From Alphaproteobacteria bacterium (GTDB lineage: Bacteria > Pseudomonadota > Alphaproteobacteria > Rhodospirillales > Rhodospirillaceae), in contig JAUIGX010000003.1 in the NCBI GenBank assembly GCA_030432435.1, positions 1-51,423 on the forward strand: a stretch of DNA of 51,423 nt, in the 5' to 3' direction. The notes under the pieces were generated by a model. It was not told where the DNA came from. It saw only the letters and a program-made list of their open reading frames with translations, and made no database searches. The number at the start of each line of letters is the position of its first letter. Position 1 is the stretch's first letter. The position numbers and the translations under genes are program-made. This document shows positions 8,650-17,338 of the stretch, piece by piece.

Positions 8650-8795
8650 ATCTTTGACGTAAGGGTAAGCTCACGATCGAGCAAGACGAAATCGACGCGC
8701 GCATTTTGAGCGTTATTTCAAGCCTGGCTTTTGAGTGGGCACTAAAGCGCTTTTTGCGGCATATTTTCAAATAATTCGGCAATGGATACCTTGTT

Positions 8796-9257
8796 ATGAC
8801 AGACCGTTTCGAAAACCTGACACGCCTAGGCACTGACGCCGTTATTCCAGCCTCACCAGACGAAGCCGTGCTGGAAACCGTGCCCAATCCTCATCAGGAA
8901 ACGGACTATCTTATCCGCTTTAGCTGCCCGGAATTCACGGCGCTATGCCCCGTTACAGGCCAGCCCGATTTTGCCCATATCGTTATCGACTATGTCCCGG
9001 ACGAGGCCATCGTCGAGTCCAAGTCACTGAAACTCTACCTGGCCTCTTTCCGCAATCACGGTGGGTTTCACGAGGATTGCACAATTTCTATTGGAAAGCG
9101 CATTGTCGAAAGCGCCGAGCCTAAGTGGTTGCGGATCGGCGGATATTGGTATCCGCGGGGCGGCATACCCATTGATGTCTTTTGGCAAACGGGCATTGCA
9201 CCGGACGGACTGTGGACGCCAGATCAAGGCGTCGCCCCGTATCGCGGACGAGGCTAG
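8796..9257 (+). CDS. queF: NADPH-dependent 7-cyano-7-deazaguanine reductase QueF
   Basis: 153 residues, the length of type I (single-domain) QueF. The nucleophilic Cys51 in [12 protein letters not shown] and the general acid Asp58 seven residues on are present. The QueF NADPH motif appears as [20 protein letters not shown]. The enzyme reduces preQ0 to preQ1 in queuosine synthesis for tRNA wobble position 34. No other que gene is in the window. The ribosome site is weak. The last residues are Arg/Gly and the gene converges with msrB 25 bp downstream. Confidence 0.96.
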   Translation: MTDRFENLTRLGTDAVIPASPDEAVLETVPNPHQETDYLIRFSCPEFTALCPVTGQPDFAHIVIDYVPDEAIVESKSLKLYLASFRNHGGFHEDCTISIGKRIVESAEPKWLRIGGYWYPRGGIPIDVFWQTGIAPDGLWTPDQGVAPYRGRG

Positions 9258-9282
9258 AACCCGTCGCGCCGTACGAGGCGTG

Positions 9283-9687
9283 CTATTCGGACTCTTTCGC
9301 GCCTTTGAACGCCAGTGACAGCGAATTGATGCAGTAGCGCAGGCCTGTGGGTGCCGGGCCATCTGGAAACACATGCCCCAGATGTCCGCCGCAATTGGCA
9401 CAGGTTACCTCGGTGCGCACCATGCCATGACTGACATCCTGATGTTCGTCCACCGCAGCAGAATCCGCGGGTGTATAAAAACTCGGCCAACCCGAACCGG
9501 AATTATATTTTGCCCTAGACTCAAACAAGACGTGGCCGCACCCACCGCATTTAAAGGTGCCCTCACCCTTAAAATCGTTGTATTCGCCGGTAAATGGGCG
9601 CTCCGTGCCTTTTTCTCGGAGAACATGGAACTGCTCGGGCGTTAAGTCTTTGCGCCACTCATCATCGGATTTTTCGATCTTTGGCAT
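9283..9687 (-). CDS. msrB: Peptide methionine (R)-S-oxide reductase MsrB
   Basis: 134 residues, full length for a single-domain MsrB. Two CxxC pairs (KCGGCGH and TCANCGGH) bind structural zinc. The catalytic Cys lies in [11 protein letters not shown], the family's RxCxN motif. The N-terminal [17 protein letters not shown] is the usual substrate-side sequence. It reduces methionine-R-sulfoxide in oxidised proteins, using thioredoxin. There is no signal peptide, so it is cytosolic. It is divergent from the EamA transporter gene, with 67 bp between starts. Confidence 0.97.
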   Translation of the reverse strand: MPKIEKSDDEWRKDLTPEQFHVLREKGTERPFTGEYNDFKGEGTFKCGGCGHVLFESRAKYNSGSGWPSFYTPADSAAVDEHQDVSHGMVRTEVTCANCGGHLGHVFPDGPAPTGLRYCINSLSLAFKGAKESE

Positions 9688-9754
9688 ACCGGCCCTCCTG
9701 CGACCTACGATTTAGCGGTAGCACTTTATATGGAAACATCTTCATAACCTTACC

Positions 9755-10642
9755 ATGCTTGCTCTGAGTTTTTCCGCCATAGCCCTTAGCGTTGCCTGCG
9801 CCATTGCCTTTTCGGGGTCCGATTACTTCCGCAAGGCCGTGCCTGCCGCCTGCTCGGTTCCACTGGTGCTCTTTTATATGGTGACCGGGCAAATACCGAT
9901 CTTGGCGCTTTGGCTATGGTTTAGCGGCGACTACAGCATTTCAGCCTCATACGTCCTGCCAGGCTTAACCGCTGCGGTCGCAGGGCTTGCAGCCAATCTA
10001 CTCTTCATCAGCGCGGTTCGATTGTCGCCCCTCAGCCTGATGGTCCCGCTGTTGGGCGCGATCCCGGCGGTCACAGCGCTCTTCGGCGGCATCATTCTTG
10101 GTGAGTGGCCGTCGGCTCTTCAGACGGTCGGCATCGTTTTGGTAACGGCAGGTCTGGTGACACTTTACGTCCCGAGCTTCGACACATTTAGTTTCGGCGC
10201 TCTGTGGACGAGTATTCGCCGGGAGCCGGGCGCAAAACCGATGCTCGGGGTTGTCTTCTTGTGGTCGTTGATGCCGCCAATCGACAAAATCTGTGTAGAG
10301 TTATCCTCTGTCGGGATGCATGGACTTCTCCAACTCCTCCTTATCGGGTTTGCTACCGCCCTGTGGTTACTTTTCACAGGAGGCCCAAAGGCCTTCTCCT
10401 TTCCACGTAACGCCGCCACACCATTGGTCGGTGCGGCCTTAACCGCCGGTATTGCCTATGGTTTTCAATTGGCCGCCTACCAAATTGCGTTAGTGGCTGT
10501 CGTTGAACTTTTCAAACGCTCGATCGGCATGGTGGGCTCGCTTATTCTAGGCCGCACCATGTTCGGTGAACCGCTCACCTCGCCGAAACTGACGGGCGTC
10601 GCCATTATGGCGATTGGCCTTCCCTTTGTGATTCTCTCATGA
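9755..10642 (+). CDS. EamA/DMT-superfamily transporter
   Basis: 295 residues, nearly all hydrophobic, fitting about ten transmembrane helices in two EamA-like halves of about 140 residues each. The first half ends PLLGAIPAVTALFGGIILGEWP, the typical helix 4-5 motif of EamA repeats, and the second half echoes it with GMVGSLILGRTMFGEPLTSPK. Family members export metabolites or amino acids across the inner membrane; the substrate cannot be predicted. It converges with the DUF1489 gene 37 bp downstream. Confidence 0.85.
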   Translation: MLALSFSAIALSVACAIAFSGSDYFRKAVPAACSVPLVLFYMVTGQIPILALWLWFSGDYSISASYVLPGLTAAVAGLAANLLFISAVRLSPLSLMVPLLGAIPAVTALFGGIILGEWPSALQTVGIVLVTAGLVTLYVPSFDTFSFGALWTSIRREPGAKPMLGVVFLWSLMPPIDKICVELSSVGMHGLLQLLLIGFATALWLLFTGGPKAFSFPRNAATPLVGAALTAGIAYGFQLAAYQIALVAVVELFKRSIGMVGSLILGRTMFGEPLTSPKLTGVAIMAIGLPFVILS

Positions 10643-10679
10643 GACCAACGCACTCTGCGTATTCGTGCGGCTAGCTGAC

Positions 10680-11105
10680 TTAGATCAAACCTAGACGACT
10701 AAGTTCTCGGCGCATTTCGGACGGCATAGCCGGATCAACGCTCGCGTCCGACGCGAGCGCCATATCAGGCGGCGCGGAGTCTGCCGGAAGGTAGCGCCAC
10801 CCCTGAAAGGGCCGACGTGCGGTGGGCCGAACCAAAACATGCACGTCATCTAGCTCGATAATGCACACCCCGCGCCCTTCATCATCCACATCCTCGCGGA
10901 GCGCGATGATCGGTTGGCGCACGAGGATAGAACCGCGAATCACCCAGTACATGGACCCGCCGCCGAGCACCTCGACCTTACGGCGCGGAGTCATCCGTGT
11001 TCGGTGATGCAGGTTACCCTTGATCTCGCGGAAGGATCGTTGCCGCTCTCGAAGATGATCGACATCGTCGATGCCGACTGCCAGCTTTATGAGATGCAGC
11101 GGCAT
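10680..11105 (-). CDS. DUF1489 family protein
   Basis: 141 residues. LHLIKLAVGIDDVDHL, TRMTPRRKVEVLGGGSMYWVIRG, RQPI and RRPFQGWRYLPADSAPPD match the DUF1489 pattern common in alphaproteobacteria. There is no membrane segment or signal. The function of the family is unknown. Its start codon lies three bases after the stop of the phosphatase gene and has no clear ribosome site, which suggests translational coupling in one operon. The shared transcript may only reflect placement, since DUF1489 is usually found beside housekeeping genes. Confidence 0.88.
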   Translation of the reverse strand: MPLHLIKLAVGIDDVDHLRERQRSFREIKGNLHHRTRMTPRRKVEVLGGGSMYWVIRGSILVRQPIIALREDVDDEGRGVCIIELDDVHVLVRPTARRPFQGWRYLPADSAPPDMALASDASVDPAMPSEMRRELSRLGLI

Positions 11106-11108
11106 AGA

Positions 11109-13289
11109 CTAAAGACTTTTTTCCGTCGGCAGAAACTTAACGACAACAAGCGTAATATCGTCGCGCTGCGGCACACCATCGGAAAACCGATGCAAAGTTT
11201 CCACGATCTTATTGCAGATTTCCTCGGCCGAAAGATGCGCGACCGCACGCACAACGGCTTTCAGCCCTGCCGTCCCGAAGGACTGTCCTTCCGGATTGGA
11301 AGTTTCCCAAATTCCATCCGTGCCCATGATCAACAAGCCCGGCGCCGGCCAATCGGTGCGAACACATTCCTGATAGGACCAACTCGTTTTCACACCCAAA
11401 GGAATATCGTGCACGGCAAGTTCTTCAAACTGATCGCGGCCAACATCGTAGACCAGGTTGGGACCATGACCGGCGCTTACCCAACGAATACTGTGGGCGG
11501 CAGGGTCAATCACCAAGTACAGCAAGGTGACGAACCGGCCGCCTGCTGAATCGGCCGCAAGATAGCGATTAACCGCATCCATTGCCGAACGCAGATCACG
11601 TCCATCTCCGGCGTGGCTGCGCAGAAGTGCCCGCACCGACGTCATCGTCAAAGCTGCCACCACGCCATGCCCCGCCACGTCGCCGACGAAGACACCTACG
11701 CGTTGCGCCTGAGGGCCTTCGCCGAAGCGAACAAAGTCGTAGTAATCCCCGCCGACGTCCTCGCTGTAAACACAGCGGCCAGCGAACTCGAAACCGGGCA
11801 ATGCCGGCGCCGATGTCGGTAGTAATTTTTGCTGAACTTCCCGCGCCAACGACAATGATTCCATAACCGAAATATGGTTGCGCAGTTGAGGAATCATGGC
11901 GTTGAAAGCGGTCGCCAGTTCTTTGACTTCGTCGGAACCTTTAACTTTCGCGCGAGCGTCTAAATTTCCGCCTGCGAGCCCCCGTGCCGTCACGACCAGT
12001 GCGCGAAGCGGTCCTGTCACCGAACGTGCCGCAAGCATGGCGAGCACAGCGACGACGGCGATCAAAGTTATCGAGGCGACTCCAGCCAGACGCACTTGAT
12101 CGAAGATAGCTTGACTAACATCAAGCTGAGACTGGGCTGCAATGCTTTCGATGTCATCAACAGGCACGATGGAAAGTAGCGCCGAGTTCACCTGCTCCAG
12201 TCCACCGTAGACCCACAATGATTCGCGCCCGTTGTGAGGCATACGGCGCACGCCATCGCGGCCAGCAATCAAATCATTGATGGTTTGCTCGATGTCCGAA
12301 CCCTGCCCGGACAACAGCTGCGGCGCTTCGGGCGTGGTGTCCCAGGCCAGTCCGGTATCAGTGTAGGCACTTGAGGCCATGACCCGCACGACGGGGTCTC
12401 CTACCGATACGTCCGGCACAAATGGCGCGCCGCCTTGATCGGTTACAGCGACGATATAACTCTCCGCGTTACCACCAACCTGAACACGCCCGTGGATATC
12501 ACCGAGCACCTTCAGAATATCGATATCGATGGCCGTGACGCCGGCTTTTTCGCCGTCCGCGGCGTGCACGGGCATCGCCGCTGTCAACAACAAGCGGCGT
12601 GTAGCCGCATCGAGAAAAGGTTGAGTCCATATCAGATCATCCGCAGCCATCGCGCTTGTGTACCAAACACGCTTGCGCGGATCATAAGCTTCAGGATAGC
12701 CGCCGTGACCGGGATAGACCGAATGCAGCCCCTCCTTGAGGCTTACGTACTGCCAATAAAACAGGCCGGCGCTGGTTCTGTTGATTTCACGGTAAGTAGC
12801 AACGAGCGGCATCAACCGACGTATCGAGCCCTCTACGGTCGGGCGGGCAACTCCTGGTGCAACAAGGAAGGCTTGGTTCTGGCGCGATACCGGCACAGCC
12901 TGAAAGGCGCCTTCAGGTGAAGAAATCGCGTGATCCAACGTAAGCTCGGTGTCCACCGGCCACATTCTCGGATCGTCGAAGTCCGTTGCCAGATAGATTT
13001 GCTCGGGTTCGATGCTTGGCGCAGGGTCTGATAGAAGCCTTGCAGCCGTAGAGGCTTGTAGGCGCAATGCGAGTTCGACTTGGCGTTGCTGCGCGGTCAA
13101 TAAATCGGACGAATACGCGACAGCCTGACTCAGCTGGTTTTCGATTTCCCGAACAACCGCCGCCTGGCCGCGTTCAACAATCGCCTCACCAAGGTTTTCG
13201 GTGGCCCGCTCACTGCGCCAACTAAGCGCAACAAGCGGTCCGATCGCAATGACGAGCAAAAGAAGGAAAAGCTTGGTTTGGATGCGCAC
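11109..13289 (-). CDS. Membrane sensor PP2C/SpoIIE-type serine phosphatase with Cache and HAMP domains
   Basis: 726 residues, probable GTG start with GGGGTG upstream. Domains in order: a transmembrane helix (about 7-25); a large periplasmic dCache-like sensor (about 35-395, with YWQYVSLKEGLHSVYPG and KRVWYTSAM); a second transmembrane helix (about 400-420); a HAMP domain (about 422-475, with VTGPLRALVVTARGLAGGNL); and a SpoIIE/RsbU phosphatase (about 500-722). The metal-binding motifs are all present: DVGGDYYD, GDVAGHG, SAGHGP, GTDGIWE and RDDITLVVV. Such proteins dephosphorylate anti-sigma-factor antagonists in partner-switching systems. No STAS or RsbW-like gene is adjacent, so the target is unknown. 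It follows a degenerate EAL gene by 106 bp. Confidence 0.92.
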   Translation of the reverse strand: MRIQTKLFLLLLVIAIGPLVALSWRSERATENLGEAIVERGQAAVVREIENQLSQAVAYSSDLLTAQQRQVELALRLQASTAARLLSDPAPSIEPEQIYLATDFDDPRMWPVDTELTLDHAISSPEGAFQAVPVSRQNQAFLVAPGVARPTVEGSIRRLMPLVATYREINRTSAGLFYWQYVSLKEGLHSVYPGHGGYPEAYDPRKRVWYTSAMAADDLIWTQPFLDAATRRLLLTAAMPVHAADGEKAGVTAIDIDILKVLGDIHGRVQVGGNAESYIVAVTDQGGAPFVPDVSVGDPVVRVMASSAYTDTGLAWDTTPEAPQLLSGQGSDIEQTINDLIAGRDGVRRMPHNGRESLWVYGGLEQVNSALLSIVPVDDIESIAAQSQLDVSQAIFDQVRLAGVASITLIAVVAVLAMLAARSVTGPLRALVVTARGLAGGNLDARAKVKGSDEVKELATAFNAMIPQLRNHISVMESLSLAREVQQKLLPTSAPALPGFEFAGRCVYSEDVGGDYYDFVRFGEGPQAQRVGVFVGDVAGHGVVAALTMTSVRALLRSHAGDGRDLRSAMDAVNRYLAADSAGGRFVTLLYLVIDPAAHSIRWVSAGHGPNLVYDVGRDQFEELAVHDIPLGVKTSWSYQECVRTDWPAPGLLIMGTDGIWETSNPEGQSFGTAGLKAVVRAVAHLSAEEICNKIVETLHRFSDGVPQRDDITLVVVKFLPTEKSL

Positions 13290-13395
13290 GCCGCATCACC
13301 CCGCGCTCGAATTGATGGTTAATAGGTTCTGGCAAAGGTAGGCCCAATTCATGCCGCTTTCCAGGGGCCTGCGGCAACAGGAGAGTACAGACTGA

Positions 13396-14634
13396 TCAGC
13401 CTGCTTTCTCTTTGAGCATATCGTCGATCAAGAAGCCCTGAAACATGTTGATGCCCATACGTGCGCCCACATCCAGCGCGCGCGCGTTATCCACCCGGAT
13501 AAGAACAGGCAGTACGTTACAATCGATCATGTACTTAATCGCGCGCTCGCGTTCTTGCAAAATCTCTTCCGCGCCGTTCCGCCAATGAATTTTGGCAATG
13601 GTGGCGCCGATGTAATCGACATCGACCAGCCCCACCGTCTGCGGGAATATTTGATCAACGGCGATGTGTGCGCCCTTTGAATTGATTAAGCCGCGCGCCA
13701 CCTGAAATTCGTCAAAATTCTCGACGATGTTCGATTGGCGAAATTCAAAAACCACTTGCGACAAAACATCGGCAGGTGTTCTTTCGATGAAATCCTCGAA
13801 AGCCTCGGTGAATACACTTTCGACATTAAGATTGACCGAACAACGTTCCTTCGTCGTATGCATCTCGTTGAATGCACGCAGCAAGATTTGATCGAGCACG
13901 AGCGTAAACTCATTAAACAGTCGGCCAGAGCCCCGCATTTCGACATCGACGAACAGCGGCTTGCGTAGCAAGTCCATGCTGATGAAGTATTCCGTCAGAA
14001 TTTTTTCGGGCTGCTTTCCGGTGATGTTCAGCATCACATCTTGCGTACGTACAAACGCCTTGATGAACTTCTCGTTGCCGAACTTTTCGTAGGCCCGCAT
14101 GACGTTTTTAATATCGGCCGTCGTAAGCGGCCGTAGTTGGCGCTCCTCGGCATCCGCGTCTTCGACCGCCTTCTGCGCCTGTTCAGCGTACTTCGCGAGC
14201 CGGTCGGCGGCTGAGCGATAATTATTTGTGAGATCGTAACTTAGGACCAGACGGCTCTGGTCGATGGTGCCGAAGCTCCCGGGGAAGGTTTTCTCAATCG
14301 TGCGCAGCATTTCGACTTTGAGGTCGCGCACCATGCCGATCAGGCCAGTCTCATTGAGCTTGACCAGAATTGCAAAGTCGCAATTTGACACCTGGTAGCA
14401 AGTCCCGCCCCGCTTCGCGCCGATAGCGGACACGCCGAGGCTCATTTGCTCAACCAGCTCTTCACTGCGTTTTGCTTCCGGCAATGCGCTCGCGGCACTC
14501 ACAATCACGAGATTGACGCCGCTTTCGGGAGCGTGGCGCCACTTGCCCATAGCTTCGACAAGGGCCCGCAGAAACTGGGGCCTCGCTGGCGGGGTATCAC
14601 CTCCACCGAAATCAGCTTGCGCGGAATCCGACAT
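13396..14634 (-). CDS. Degenerate EAL-domain protein
   Basis: 412 residues, no signal or membrane segment. The C-terminal half (about 205-405) resembles an EAL phosphodiesterase fold: VNLNVESVF, VVFEFRQSNIVENF, DYIGATIAKIHW and ARALDVGARMGINMFQGFLID align with conserved EAL strands and helices. The catalytic signatures are missing: FVDVEMRGSG stands where the EAL motif should be, and DQIFPQTVGL where the metal-binding DDFG loop should be. The N-terminal 200 residues are of unknown type, with a charged helical stretch near 150-175. It is unlikely to cleave c-di-GMP. It precedes the PP2C phosphatase on the same strand, suggesting a shared pathway. Family assignment is moderate. Confidence 0.7.
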   Translation of the reverse strand: MSDSAQADFGGGDTPPARPQFLRALVEAMGKWRHAPESGVNLVIVSAASALPEAKRSEELVEQMSLGVSAIGAKRGGTCYQVSNCDFAILVKLNETGLIGMVRDLKVEMLRTIEKTFPGSFGTIDQSRLVLSYDLTNNYRSAADRLAKYAEQAQKAVEDADAEERQLRPLTTADIKNVMRAYEKFGNEKFIKAFVRTQDVMLNITGKQPEKILTEYFISMDLLRKPLFVDVEMRGSGRLFNEFTLVLDQILLRAFNEMHTTKERCSVNLNVESVFTEAFEDFIERTPADVLSQVVFEFRQSNIVENFDEFQVARGLINSKGAHIAVDQIFPQTVGLVDVDYIGATIAKIHWRNGAEEILQERERAIKYMIDCNVLPVLIRVDNARALDVGARMGINMFQGFLIDDMLKEKAG

Positions 14635-15034
14635 CCAAAATCAGTCCTGTTCGAAGCCTGCGGCCACTACATCGGCACACGACCACCCCCACGGCGGTGC
14701 AAAGCCCCAGAATTACAATGTTAAAACTATCTCGTTGTATTCCCAAGGTCAATTAAGGCCATGAAATGCTTGCATTTCTAGAGTGTGCTCCCCTCGGGCA
14801 ACCCTCATGAAGAGCAATCTCATCAGGCCCGCATCTTCGCTCGTATCGGTAAACTTCATACATCAGATTTTTAACCAACGCGCGAAATTTAGGCGCTCGA
14901 AAGGACGACAACGAGAGTTTTGATGAATATCAAGTCGGACCCTTCACTTATCCACTGGACCAAATCTGGCGGGGGCTTACCCTGCGCCGTTGGCGCTCGT
15001 AGATCAGCGGCGCGTAACCGTTAAGGACAGACAT
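14635..15034. other. 400-bp divergent intergenic region with a perfect inverted repeat
   Basis: This separates the minus-strand degenerate EAL gene from the plus-strand fatty-acid operon and should contain both promoters. A perfect 7+2+7 palindrome, GAAATGC-TT-GCATTTC, lies at 14763-14778 and could be an operator. A 33-codon frame (14921-15022) ends just before the SCP2 ribosome site but has only a weak ribosome site of its own. I can place no sigma-70 promoter with confidence. Confidence 0.5.
14763..14778. promoter_or_regulatory. Perfect palindrome, possible operator
   Basis: GAAATGC and its exact reverse complement GCATTTC flank TT. It lies 270 bp before the SCP2 start and 130 bp before the degenerate EAL start. 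A FadR- or TetR-type fatty-acid regulator site is conceivable, but no regulator gene is nearby and the sequence is a single copy. Confidence 0.3.
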
Positions 15035-15343
15035 ATGACCCTGGATGAGATTTTGAGCGAAATGAACGACCGGGCCGACAAACTTAAAGACCTCGGCCAC
15101 ACCGTGGTATTTGACCTTGGCGACGACGGTAAGGTTTTGCTGGACGCAACCGGTGACGAGGTCGTGATCACCCCAAATCCGGACGACGACGAGGCAGAAA
15201 CCACGCTCGTCCTCTCTACCGACAACATGGTGAAATTGATCAACGGCGATCTCAATCCGATGGTGGCCTTTACGATGGGAAAACTGAAGGTCTTTGGGTC
15301 CAAGGGCATCGCCCTGAAACTCTCGAGCCTGCTGGAAAATTAG
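15035..15343 (+). CDS. SCP2 sterol/lipid-binding domain protein
   Basis: 102 residues from the ATG at 15035, preceded by AAGGAC. The sequence matches the SCP2 fold: N-terminal helix MTLDEILSEMNDRADKL, strands GHTVVFDLGDDGKVLLDATG, and the terminal AFTMGKLKVFGSKGIALKLSSLL, which is the family's lipid-cavity end. SCP2-domain proteins bind fatty acyl-CoA or sterol-like lipids in the cytosol. It is the first gene before an acyl-CoA ligase and beta-oxidation genes, so a role in carrying acyl-CoA is a reasonable inference. Confidence 0.9.
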   Translation: MTLDEILSEMNDRADKLKDLGHTVVFDLGDDGKVLLDATGDEVVITPNPDDDEAETTLVLSTDNMVKLINGDLNPMVAFTMGKLKVFGSKGIALKLSSLLEN

Positions 15344-15559
15344 CGCGTGCCGATGCGGAGTCGCGCATCGGCACCCATTTACCTGCTTTCCCAGCCCCAT
15401 TGAAAATGAGGTTCGCCGCCACCAAATCATCGGGCTAGCAGCGAAGGCTTTGAATCGCTACGATTTTTCACTACCGCCGACACGGAAGAAGCTTGCGGCG
15501 ACTGCGCAATGCCTAAGGCGCACGGACACCAGCCGCGAAGCAGACATTTAGGGACGTTT

Positions 15560-17275
15560 ATGGCTGCCACAGACGCTATCGGATCATCCTTCCCCTGGCT
15601 AAAGCACTATCCGGATTACGCCGACTGGTCGATGGCGTTACCGGAAGCCCCTGTGTTCAAGCTTCTTCACGATGCCGTCGACAAGTTTCCTGACAACGTC
15701 TGCATGGAATTTCTCGGCAGAGAGTGGACTTACGCCGAAACGGGCAAAATGGCCGCACAAGCCGCCAAGGGATTCCAGGACCTAGGCGTAGGCAAAGACA
15801 CTCGTGTCGGCCTTCTTCTTCCGAACAGCCCTTATTACATCGCTGCTTTCTTCGGCGTGACTATGGCCGGCGGCACCGTTGTGAACATGAACCCGCTTTA
15901 CGCCGCGCGCGAACTAGAGGGTATGGCTACGGACGCAGATATCGATGTGGTGGTCACAATGGATTTGACCGCCATGTATCCGAAGGCTCTCAAGCTATTG
16001 GATACTACCTCTGTAAAAAAGCTCGTCGTGTGCTCGATGTCGAAGGCGCTGCCGCTCGGCACATCGATACTTTTCAATTTGTTCAAGCGCTCCACCATCT
16101 CCGACGTAGAAGACGGAAAACGGCAGGTTTGGTGGGACGAACTCACGGACAACGACGGGACATTTACGCCCGCGGACATAGACCCGCGAAACGATGTTGC
16201 CGTTTTGCAGTATACCGGAGGAACCACAGGCTTACCCAAAGGCGCGATGCTGACCCATGCTAATCTGACGGCTAACGCCCGGCAGGTCGCCTGTTGGAAC
16301 AGCGCTCCCGAATACGGCAGCGAGTGCTTCCTTGCCGCGCTGCCGTTTTTTCATGTCTTCGCCATGACGGTCATCTTGCTGTGCGGCCTTGAGTATGGCG
16401 CTAGAATCGTGATGTTGCCGCGCTTCGATTTGAAAGATTGTCTAAAAACCATAGACCGAAAGAAACCAACGCTGTTCCCGGCGGTGCCGACTATATACAC
16501 CGCCATTAACAACGCCCCCAATGTCGAGAGCTACGATCTCACATCTCTCAAGCTCTGCATTTCCGGCGGAGCTGCGTTGCCGGTAGAAGTGAAGCGCTCC
16601 TTCGAAAAGCGCACAGGCTGCGTGGTTGTGGAAGGCTATGGTCTCAGCGAAACCTCGCCCGTTGTCTGCACCAACCCCACTGTCGGAGACAATAAACCGG
16701 GGTCGGTTGGTCTGCCCATGCCAGGCACCATTATTGAAATTAGATCTCTCGAAGACGACAGTGTACTTGGAATCGGCGAGAAGGGTGAGATCTGCGTGCG
16801 CGGTCCGCAAGTCATGAAAGGCTACTGGAACCGGGAAAAGGAAACGGCCGATGCCATGAAAGGCGGGGCTTTTCATACCGGCGACGTGGGATACATGGAC
16901 GAGGACGGCTATGTCTTCATCGTCGACCGCATCAAGGACATGATCAACGCATCCGGCTACAAGATATATCCCCGGGTCGTCGAGGAAGCTATTCAACAGC
17001 ACCCCGCCGTTGAAGAAGTTGTGGTCATAGGCGTCGAAGACCCCTATCGGGGGCAAACACCAAAAGCTTTCATTAAAGTGCGAAATGGCGGGCAGCTTAC
17101 GGAAGACGATTTAAAGTCCTTCCTGAAAGACAAGCTCTCGACAATCGAACGCCCGGAATTTTACGAATTTCGCGACGAGTTGCCGAAAACACTCATTGGC
17201 AAGTTGTCAAAGAAGGAACTGAAGGAAGAAGAGGCCGCCGCAAAACCCGGCACTGACAAACCCAGTAAGGGGTAA
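15560..17275 (+). CDS. fadD: Long-chain fatty acid-CoA ligase
   Basis: 571 residues from the ATG at 15560 with TTAGGGA upstream. The adenylate-forming signatures are in order: YTGGTTGLPKGAMLTHANL (P-loop, about 225), GYGLSETSP (about 360), TGDVGYMDEDGYVFIVDRIKDMI (about 440) and the C-terminal catalytic Lys in GKLSKKEL (about 550). It activates fatty acids to acyl-CoA through an acyl-AMP intermediate. Length and motif spacing fit medium/long-chain FadD. It precedes the thiolase by 63 bp in what looks like one fatty-acid degradation operon. Confidence 0.94.
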   Translation: MAATDAIGSSFPWLKHYPDYADWSMALPEAPVFKLLHDAVDKFPDNVCMEFLGREWTYAETGKMAAQAAKGFQDLGVGKDTRVGLLLPNSPYYIAAFFGVTMAGGTVVNMNPLYAARELEGMATDADIDVVVTMDLTAMYPKALKLLDTTSVKKLVVCSMSKALPLGTSILFNLFKRSTISDVEDGKRQVWWDELTDNDGTFTPADIDPRNDVAVLQYTGGTTGLPKGAMLTHANLTANARQVACWNSAPEYGSECFLAALPFFHVFAMTVILLCGLEYGARIVMLPRFDLKDCLKTIDRKKPTLFPAVPTIYTAINNAPNVESYDLTSLKLCISGGAALPVEVKRSFEKRTGCVVVEGYGLSETSPVVCTNPTVGDNKPGSVGLPMPGTIIEIRSLEDDSVLGIGEKGEICVRGPQVMKGYWNREKETADAMKGGAFHTGDVGYMDEDGYVFIVDRIKDMINASGYKIYPRVVEEAIQQHPAVEEVVVIGVEDPYRGQTPKAFIKVRNGGQLTEDDLKSFLKDKLSTIERPEFYEFRDELPKTLIGKLSKKELKEEEAAAKPGTDKPSKG

Positions 17276-17338
17276 GAGCGGCAAAATTCAAACACAAGTG
17301 TCCGGTTATTCGAGACACGGTACGAAGGGAGCCATCTA

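Noticed and set aside
8582-8887. Minus-strand 101-codon frame crossing DUF1289 and queF starts
   Set aside because: Overlaps two well-identified genes and has no start signal or family resemblance.
14921-15022. 33-codon frame before the SCP2 gene as a leader peptide
   Set aside because: The ribosome site is weak, there is no codon run suggesting attenuation, and no terminator-antiterminator stems follow.
14948-15430. 160-codon minus-strand frame across the SCP2 gene
   Set aside because: It is the shadow of the SCP2 coding region, which has a clear fold signature and ribosome site.
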